From assembly GCA_009885415.1 (NCBI GenBank), contig VFKU01000078.1, positions 1-7,333 of the forward strand: a stretch of 7,333 nucleotides of DNA, written 5' to 3'. The notes below the pieces were generated by a model, which worked only from the letters and a program-made list of their open reading frames with translations, was not told the DNA's origin and ran no database searches. Source of the DNA: Rhodothermota bacterium. Lineage in GTDB: Bacteria; Hydrogenedentota; Hydrogenedentia; Hydrogenedentales; GCA-2746185. This document shows positions 1-4,698 of this stretch, piece after piece; positions within the stretch are counted from its first letter, which is position 1, and the number at the start of each line of letters is the position of its first letter. A program made the position numbers and the translations under genes.

Positions 1-1986
1 GCCTACGAGCCGCTCCTCGCGCGGCCGCTCAAGTACGGCGACGCGCCCGAGGCCGACGTCAGCGCCAAATTGACCATCAACGGCCCGATGTCGGCCAGCG
101 AGTTCCTCGATGCGCTCGCGGTGGCCACGGCCTGGAACATCGCGTCCACCCCTAAAGTGCGCGAGGTCATGCTCGAATTCTGGACCAACGAGATTACTCC
201 CGCACAAGCGCTCGCGATCCTGCGGTTCAACGAGGTTTTCTACGAGTACGACAAAGAAGCGAACTTCCTTTTCGTCATGACGAAGCAGGAGCACCTCGAA
301 AAGGCCTACGGCTCGCTCGTGCAGGCGGAGTTTTCCGTGCGCTACGCCGACCTGCAAAGTGTCGAGACCGTCCTGTCGTCCTTGCTCTCCGGCAAGGGCC
401 GGCTCATCGCCGATCCCGCCTCCTCGAAAATCGTGGTCTACGACACCCAGGACAATCTCGAATCGATGCGCAAGATCATCAGCGAAATCGACGCGCCCCA
501 GGAGACCCGCTCGTTTCAGCTCGTCCACGTCGACGCGGAAGCGCTCAGCACGAGCGTCGAGGCGCTCCTCACCGAGAGCGGCACGCTCAGCGTTGATGCG
601 CGCTCCAACTCGCTGGTGGTCTTCGATCGCCCTCAGCGCATCGTGCGCATCGGCGAAGTCATTGCCCTGCTCGATCAGGAACTCGCCACGCGGACCTGGC
701 TACTCGATTACGCCGATCCCGAGACGGTCGCCGAGGACATCGGCGCGCTTGTGCCGGAAGCAATGGGCTCGATCGTGGTGCACGACGACACCCACCAGAT
801 CACCGTCACCGCGACGCCCTACCGGCTCAATGAGATCGACCAGCGCATCAAGGCCTGGGACGCCAAGCGCCGCCAGGTGCAAATCGAGGCCTACCTCGCC
901 TCCGCCGGCCGAAACATTCTGCGCAACCTAAACATCAACTGGTCCTACTCGACCACGGCAGGCGGCGATCCCCTGGATATTACCGTAGGCTCGGTTACCT
1001 CCGCGCCGTCGAAAGGGACCACTGTGGATTTCCAGGGCACTCCCCTTGGAGTGCTCATTAATATGTTGAACACCTCCGACGACGCCACCATCCTCGCCCA
1101 CCCGCGCATCACCGTCCAGGACGGCAAAATCGCCAAATTCGAGAACACCACCGAAGTCCCCTTCGCGTCATCGACGACCACCTTCGGCAACAATAACCTG
1201 AACGGCGTGAGCTCGAACACCGCGATCGAATTCATCCATGTCGGCACCGTGCTCGAGGTGACGCCGCGCATCACCAGCGGCGACAGCATCCTGCTCGACA
1301 TCGACGCCGAAGACAGCACCTTTGTCACCGTCGAAGTGCTGGCGAACGGCCAGAAAAACACCCTGCCCCAGAAAACGAAGAATCAGGCAACGACCCAAGT
1401 GTTGGTACGCGATCAGGAAACCATCGTGCTCGGCGGACTGCGCACGAGCAACTTCAGCAACAAGGCCGACAAGGTCCCTTTCCTCGGCGAGATTCCGGTA
1501 CTGGGCCGTGCGTTCCGCAGCACGGGCCGAGATCACCAGGACCGCGAACTGCTCATTTTTCTGACGCCCACCATCGTCGGCGAAGAGACTCAGCCCGAGG
1601 CCGTCAAGCTCGCTAAGATCGAAGACGGCCTCGCCGAGACCATGCGTCTCGATGCAAAGAGCACCCTGGGTCGTCTTCTGTACAAGATCGACAAAGGCAA
1701 GCGCGAATTCTCCGTCTCGATCGGGGAAACCGGAGGATTGCTCGCCGAGGGAGAAATGGTCACGATGCCGGAACTCCAACAACTCGTGAACAATCTAAAC
1801 AAACCCGAGTCAAAGACCATGATCGTCCGGGAGCACCCGGGAGCGCCGAAGGAAACCGGCGCCGAGGTGGTCGAGATCGCCCTCGCCCGTGGCCTGAAAG
1901 TCGAATACGACACCCGCCGCTTCCCCTTCGTGCCACGCCAACCCGCTGTCGCCGCGCCAGCGCCGGAGACCACGCCAAAGCCTTAG
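1..1986 (+). CDS. Secretin (GspD/PilQ superfamily), 5'-truncated, with ExbD/TolR-like C-terminal tail
   Basis: This is an outer-membrane secretin, the ring-forming gate of type II secretion or type IV pilus machines. The frame is open from base 1, so the true start and any signal peptide lie outside the window; the TTG at 70 is internal. In order I see an N0/STN-like region (about nt 61-306), two clear Secretin_N-type repeats (about 331-498 and 505-681), a third weaker one (about 685-870), and the beta-barrel secretin domain (about 880-1575). The barrel carries the family signature VPFLGEIPVLGRAF at 1474-1515, followed by ELLIFLTPTIV. After the barrel, about 130 further residues follow. Of these, 1708-1911 reads like an ExbD/TolR periplasmic domain, and the end is Pro/Ala-rich. 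No GspC/E/F or Pil genes are visible, so GspD versus PilQ cannot be decided. Secretin call very sure; tail call tentative. Confidence 0.95.
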   Translation, partial: AYEPLLARPLKYGDAPEADVSAKLTINGPMSASEFLDALAVATAWNIASTPKVREVMLEFWTNEITPAQALAILRFNEVFYEYDKEANFLFVMTKQEHLEKAYGSLVQAEFSVRYADLQSVETVLSSLLSGKGRLIADPASSKIVVYDTQDNLESMRKIISEIDAPQETRSFQLVHVDAEALSTSVEALLTESGTLSVDARSNSLVVFDRPQRIVRIGEVIALLDQELATRTWLLDYADPETVAEDIGALVPEAMGSIVVHDDTHQITVTATPYRLNEIDQRIKAWDAKRRQVQIEAYLASAGRNILRNLNINWSYSTTAGGDPLDITVGSVTSAPSKGTTVDFQGTPLGVLINMLNTSDDATILAHPRITVQDGKIAKFENTTEVPFASSTTTFGNNNLNGVSSNTAIEFIHVGTVLEVTPRITSGDSILLDIDAEDSTFVTVEVLANGQKNTLPQKTKNQATTQVLVRDQETIVLGGLRTSNFSNKADKVPFLGEIPVLGRAFRSTGRDHQDRELLIFLTPTIVGEETQPEAVKLAKIEDGLAETMRLDAKSTLGRLLYKIDKGKREFSVSIGETGGLLAEGEMVTMPELQQLVNNLNKPESKTMIVREHPGAPKETGAEVVEIALARGLKVEYDTRRFPFVPRQPAVAAPAPETTPKP

Positions 1987-2003
1987 CCACCCGGGCCTTC
2001 GTG

Positions 2004-2024
2004 GCATGGGCGGCCCGCCCATGC
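2004..2024. other. Perfect 9-bp stem-loop in the convergent gap between secretin and DUF423 genes
   Basis: GCATGGGCG at 2004-2012 pairs perfectly with CGCCCATGC at 2016-2024 around a 3-base loop. It begins 18 bases after the secretin stop and lies between two genes that converge. Neither flank has a T-run, so it is not a classical intrinsic terminator, but it could block read-through or stabilise either mRNA 3' end. A weaker inverted repeat (CATGCG at 2073-2078 with CGCATG at 2092-2097) follows. The rest of 1987-2128 shows no gene. Confidence 0.5.
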
Positions 2025-2128
2025 GGACAACTCTCTCCAATGACCTTGGCCCTGCCTCACGGCCGCGAGCCCCATGCGGGTTCCCATAACTCGCATGCTT
2101 CCCATCCACCACTCAAAACGCGCCGTCC

Positions 2129-2527
2129 CTAGCGCTCTCCTCCGCGCGACCCCACCGAAATCGCCGCCAAGCCCCACCCGGCGATCAACGCCACCCCGCC
2201 GATCGGCGTGATCGCGCCAAGCCAACGCAAATCCGTCACCGCCATCACGTACAGCGTCCCCGAAAAAATCGCAACACCCGCGATCCACGCCCGGCAGGCC
2301 CACACGCCCGCGCGCCCCGCCGCGCCCGACATTGCACCGGCCGCAAAGGCCAACATCGCCAGCGCGTGATACATCTGGTACTGGGCCGCGGTGTGCCAGT
2401 AGCCCAGATGCACCGCGTCGATCCGCGACTTGAGCCCGTGCGCGCCGAAGGCGCCCGCGACGACCGCGAGCCCGCCCAACGCGCAGGCGATCCGAAGGTA
2501 GCGTGTCCGATCCGCGGCGTTCGACAT
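2129..2527 (-). CDS. DUF423 (YgdD/YwdK-type) small integral membrane protein
   Basis: This is a 132-residue inner-membrane protein of the DUF423 family; its molecular function is unknown. Family hallmarks are all present: GAFGAHGL (25-32), QYQMYHALA (49-57), FSGTLY (88-93) and ITPIGG (106-111). Four hydrophobic segments lie near 10-28, 52-68, 73-96 and 103-125, and the length is normal for the family. I chose the ATG at 2525-2527 because GGAGG (2538-2542 on the complement) sits 10 bases upstream and the protein then starts just before the first family block. The frame stays open upstream to 2650, but that stretch would translate a hairpin and an interspersed repeat, so I do not count it as coding. 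It follows the bacilliredoxin gene on the same strand, but a candidate terminator lies between them. Family certain, role unknown. Confidence 0.93.
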   Translation of the reverse strand: MSNAADRTRYLRIACALGGLAVVAGAFGAHGLKSRIDAVHLGYWHTAAQYQMYHALAMLAFAAGAMSGAAGRAGVWACRAWIAGVAIFSGTLYVMAVTDLRWLGAITPIGGVALIAGWGLAAISVGSRGGER

Positions 2528-2557
2528 TGGCGAGGGGCCTCCATTCCGTTGGACGTG

Positions 2558-2590
2558 AAAACGGCGGCGAGGCCCGAAGGCCCGCCGCCG
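2558..2590 (-). terminator. Candidate intrinsic terminator/attenuator between bacilliredoxin and DUF423 genes
   Basis: Read on the minus strand, a 7-bp GC stem (2590-2584 with 2568-2562) stacks, through a small 1x2 internal loop, on a 4-bp GGCC/GGCC stem. That inner stem is closed by a TTCG tetraloop. Four Ts (2561-2558) follow at once. The shape is that of a rho-independent terminator with a short T-run. It lies about 90 bases after the bacilliredoxin stop and only 30 bases before the DUF423 start, so it could end the first transcript or attenuate entry into the second. Confidence 0.5.
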
Positions 2591-2603
2591 CCAAACCAAC
2601 ACC

Positions 2604-2642
2604 GTCATTGCGAGGAGCGGGATGTGCGACGAAGCAATCTCG
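2604..2642. repeat. Interspersed palindromic repeat of the 'CHCEERSDEAIS' type
   Basis: The stretch begins GTCATTGCGAGGAGCGG and ends GACGAAGCAATCTC, with ATTGC and GCAAT as outer arms. This matches the widespread bacterial intergenic repeat whose fortuitous translations read like HCEERSDEAIS or SLRGAGCATKQS. It lies in the untranslated gap between the bacilliredoxin and DUF423 genes. Only one copy is in the window; the family identification is from memory of that consensus. The middle (GATGTGC) departs from the common form. Confidence 0.7.
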
Positions 2643-2676
2643 CCCACCACCAGCCCGCGCTTCCTCGCGCGAGAAC

Positions 2677-3192
2677 CTAATTGCCCTGGTAAAGCGGAAT
2701 CGTCGAGCCGCAGCGCTGCACGTGCTCGTTCTGTTCAAAAGTCTCGCGCGAGACCGACGGCCCCGGGCGCTCGCATTGCTCGTTGAACACTTTCGTCAAG
2801 GCGTTCCCGATGTCGATGGCCGACATGCGCTCGATGTGGCGGCGTTCGAGCATGCCGATCAGTTGCCCGTCTTTGAACAGCGCGATGCTCGGGGAGGAGG
2901 GCTGGACGCCCGTCATGAGTTCCCGCGCGCGTTGCACAGCCTCGGTGTCCAAACCGGCGAACACGGTGAAAAGGTTGTCCGGAATCTTGTTGTTTTGCAG
3001 CGCGAGCGTGACGCCCGGGCGGCAATTGCCCGCCGCGCAGCCGCACACGGAATTGATCACCAGCAGCGAAGTGCCCGGCGTCTTGAGCAGCGCGCGGTCC
3101 ACGTCCTGCGGCGTCCGCAGCGCGGTCACCCCGACGTTGGTCAGTTCCATTTCCATCGGCTTGCACATTTCCGGGTCGTAGATTGGCGGCAT
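2677..3192 (-). CDS. Bacilliredoxin (BrxA/BrxB, YphP/YqiW family) with C-terminal extension
   Basis: This is a thioredoxin-fold protein of the bacilliredoxin family. In Bacillus these proteins remove bacillithiol from S-bacillithiolated proteins through a CxC active site. The 171-residue product has the signature VNSVCGCAAG as INSVCGCAAGNCRPG, with active-site candidates Cys50 and Cys52. It also has the family blocks DNLFTVFAGLDTEA (72-85) and PSSPSIALFKDG (98-109) and the terminal FNEQC (136-140), where Bacillus homologues of about 144 residues stop. About 31 extra residues follow here, including Cys161. A further cysteine, Cys57, sits where YphP has alanine. The ATG is supported by a GGGAG about 10 bases upstream. 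It is transcribed divergently from the hydrolase gene. Whether this organism makes bacillithiol cannot be told from the window. Family very sure; substrate inferred. Confidence 0.94.
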   Translation of the reverse strand: MPPIYDPEMCKPMEMELTNVGVTALRTPQDVDRALLKTPGTSLLVINSVCGCAAGNCRPGVTLALQNNKIPDNLFTVFAGLDTEAVQRARELMTGVQPSSPSIALFKDGQLIGMLERRHIERMSAIDIGNALTKVFNEQCERPGPSVSRETFEQNEHVQRCGSTIPLYQGN

Positions 3193-3398
3193 CTTAGGCT
3201 CTCCCTGTGCGCCCTACCGGCAGGGGCGCTGCGCCGCGCCGGAGGAGGGCTTGTTACGCTGAAACGGGGCGTGGCGGTGAGATATTCCCTGCGCCCGCCG
3301 TTTACAACGCCAATAGGGTAACATCTTCGGCGCTCGACTCGCCAACCGGCGACGATCATCAATGTCGCCGGGCACTGACTCCAGGGAGGTCCACCATC
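3193..3398. other. Divergent intergenic region between bacilliredoxin and hydrolase genes
   Basis: Both flanking genes must be transcribed outward from this 206-base gap, so promoters for each are expected here. The best I find is weak. For the bacilliredoxin gene, TTGTAA (complement of 3302-3307) and TATCTC (complement of 3279-3284) are 17 bases apart. For the hydrolase gene, no convincing pair is visible. No operator palindrome or riboswitch-like fold is obvious. Confidence 0.3.
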
Positions 3399-4376
3399 AT
3401 GCGTTTTACGATCAAGATTGCATTGCTTTTGACCGGCTTCGCGCTGCTCTTCGCGCCCTTCGCCTCCGCGCAGCCCAACGACAAAGTTGCGTCGCGCGCC
3501 GTGAACATCTGGAGCGACGGCACACGGATGTCGGGAAACATTTTCTGGCCCAAGGACGCGAAGGAGGGCGACAAGTTTCCCGCGATTCTGCTCTGCCACG
3601 GTTGGGGCGGAGTGAAGGAGCACCTGAACCGGACCTACGCCCCGCGCTTCGCCGCGGAGGGCTACGTCGTCCTCACCCTCGACTATCGCGGCTGGGGCGA
3701 GAGCGACAGCCGTCTTGTCATGCACGACCCGATGCCCAAGCCCGACGCCGACGGCAACGTCACCGTCAAGGCCCAGGCGATCCGCGAATTGGTGGACCCC
3801 TTCGATCAACTCGAGGACATCCGTAACGCGATAAACTTTCTCGAAGGCGAGGCGATGGTCGACAAAGATCGCATCGGCGTCTGGGGCAGCAGCTTCGGTG
3901 GCGGGCTCGTGCTACAGACCGCGATCAACGATACGCGCGTAAAGTGTGTCGTCAGCCAGGTCGGTGCGATGGACGGCCGCGAGGCCGCCGCACGGCCCTA
4001 CGCCGCTCAGGGCGGGCTCGCGGGCACGCACGCGATGGAAGTAAAACGTTCGCGAGGCGAGGCGCCCGCGGTCCCGCAAGGCGAAAACGTATTCCCGAAC
4101 CTGCGCGGCACGCCCCACCTCGAGCGTTTCGCGCGCTATGTGCCGGTGGACGAAGTCGCCAAACTCAAGGCGCCCATCCTCTTCATAGACGCCGAAAACG
4201 AAGAGCTCTTCGACCGCCACCAACACGCCGAAAAGGCCTACAACCTCGTGAAGGACAAGGTCCCCGCGAAATACCACGTCGAGCCCGGCATCCAGCACTA
4301 CGGCATCTACCAGGCGCGCTACGTCCAGGGAGCGGACTTGGCGGTCGCGTGGTTCAACGAACACCTGAAGAAGTAG
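3399..4376 (+). CDS. Secreted alpha/beta hydrolase (dienelactone hydrolase/S15-like esterase fold)
   Basis: This is a 325-residue exported serine hydrolase; its substrate is unknown. Residues 1-24 form a clear Sec signal peptide (MRFTIK, a hydrophobic core, then ASA before Q25), so it acts in the periplasm or outside. The alpha/beta-hydrolase marks are the HGWGG oxyanion-side loop (67-71), DYRGWGESD (95-103), the nucleophile elbow GSSFGG with Ser165, and His300 in GIQHYGIY. The acid strand PILFIDAENEEL puts Glu268 where Asp is usual; Asp264 and Glu266 are alternatives. The ATG at 3399 is chosen because AGGGAGGT (3383-3390) lies 8 bases upstream and the signal peptide starts there; the longer frame back to 3207 is not coding. 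It stands alone between divergent and convergent neighbours. Esterase, dienelactone hydrolase-like or peptidase activity are all possible; fold sure, reaction unknown. Confidence 0.92.
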   Translation: MRFTIKIALLLTGFALLFAPFASAQPNDKVASRAVNIWSDGTRMSGNIFWPKDAKEGDKFPAILLCHGWGGVKEHLNRTYAPRFAAEGYVVLTLDYRGWGESDSRLVMHDPMPKPDADGNVTVKAQAIRELVDPFDQLEDIRNAINFLEGEAMVDKDRIGVWGSSFGGGLVLQTAINDTRVKCVVSQVGAMDGREAAARPYAAQGGLAGTHAMEVKRSRGEAPAVPQGENVFPNLRGTPHLERFARYVPVDEVAKLKAPILFIDAENEELFDRHQHAEKAYNLVKDKVPAKYHVEPGIQHYGIYQARYVQGADLAVAWFNEHLKK

Positions 4377-4436
4377 TGGGGCGGGAGAGGTTTAAGGCGG
4401 TACCGGCGGGCCGCGAAGGAAAGGATAAAGAAGAAG

Positions 4437-4521
4437 TGGTGCGCGGGACAGGAATCGAACCTGCACCCCTTTCGGGACTAGATCCTTAGTCTAGCGTGTA
4501 TGCCAATTTCACCACCCGCGC
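4437..4521 (-). tRNA. tRNA-Leu, anticodon AAG
   Basis: An 85-base class II tRNA on the minus strand with encoded CCA. The acceptor stem GCGCGGG/CCCGCGC is perfect (4515-4521 with 4441-4447). The T-arm is GCAGG/CCTGT with loop TTCGATT. The anticodon stem CTAGA/TCTAG is perfect around the 7-base loop CTAAGGA, so T33 is followed by anticodon AAG (4485-4487) and G37. A 13-base variable region holds a CCC/GGG stem with a GAAA loop, and the discriminator base is A; both fit leucine and not serine. Most bacteria read CUY with anticodon GAG, so A34 is unusual. It converges on the hydrolase gene with a 60-base gap and is preceded by its own promoter. The tRNA-Leu call is very sure. Confidence 0.97.
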
Positions 4522-4531
4522 ACGCCCAGCG

Positions 4532-4560
4532 ATCATAACGAACACCGGACAAAACTTCAA
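4532..4560 (-). promoter_or_regulatory. Sigma70-type promoter for tRNA-Leu(AAG)
   Basis: On the minus strand, TTGAAG (complement of 4555-4560) and TATGAT (complement of 4532-4537) are exactly 17 bases apart. The -10 box ends 10 bases before tRNA base 1. Each box matches its consensus at 4 or 5 of 6 positions, and the surrounding bases are more AT-rich than the genes. The spacing to the tRNA leaves only a few bases of 5' leader. There is no other gene it could serve. Confidence 0.8.
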
Positions 4561-4583
4561 GAAAATGGATAACTCCTTGGACT

Positions 4584-4628
4584 GCGGCAGCGATAGCTGC
4601 CGCTTTACCGAGCCCAGCGAAGCTGGGC
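4584..4628. repeat. Tandem perfect hairpins, probably an interspersed palindromic element or 3'-end structure of the YfhO mRNA
   Basis: Two perfect stem-loops lie 8 bases apart. GCGGCAGC/GCTGCCGC (4584-4591 with 4596-4603) has a GATA loop, and GCCCAGC/GCTGGGC (4612-4618 with 4622-4628) has a GAA loop. They sit between the stop of the YfhO gene and the tRNA promoter, the right place to end or protect the YfhO transcript. They lack a strong T-run. The ordered pair of short perfect hairpins looks like a REP-type genomic repeat, but only one copy is in the window. The rest of 4629-4698 shows nothing. Confidence 0.6.
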
Positions 4629-4698
4629 GGCGTCACACCTGATTCTCAATTTATTCGCACGACACGTTCACCCCTCGCGTCCGCGCAGCCCTGTTGCT

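Noticed and set aside
2528..2650. 41-residue N-terminal extension of the DUF423 protein
   Set aside because: It would translate the hairpin and interspersed repeat, while a good ribosome-binding site precedes the ATG at 2527.
2664..2752. CTCGCGCGAG palindrome occurring twice (2664-2673 and 2743-2752)
   Set aside because: Such GC palindromes are expected by chance in this base composition; one copy is inside the bacilliredoxin coding region.
2503..3321. 272-codon plus-strand open frame opposite the bacilliredoxin gene
   Set aside because: It runs antisense to a clear bacilliredoxin, translates the interspersed repeat (SLRGAGCATKQS) and has low-complexity Arg/Ala composition with no family resemblance.
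3207..3398. 64-residue N-terminal extension of the hydrolase
   Set aside because: Arg-rich, precedes a normal signal peptide, and a strong ribosome-binding site (AGGGAGGT) stands right before the ATG at 3399.
4377..4436. Possible integration site or terminator next to the tRNA 3' end
   Set aside because: No repeat of the tRNA 3' end, no integrase gene and no hairpin with T-run; only the short palindrome CGGTACCG.
3944..4489. Plus-strand frame ending in GTGIEPAPLSG
   Set aside because: This ending is the well-known false peptide from reading the antisense of a tRNA; the rest is a shadow of the hydrolase gene.
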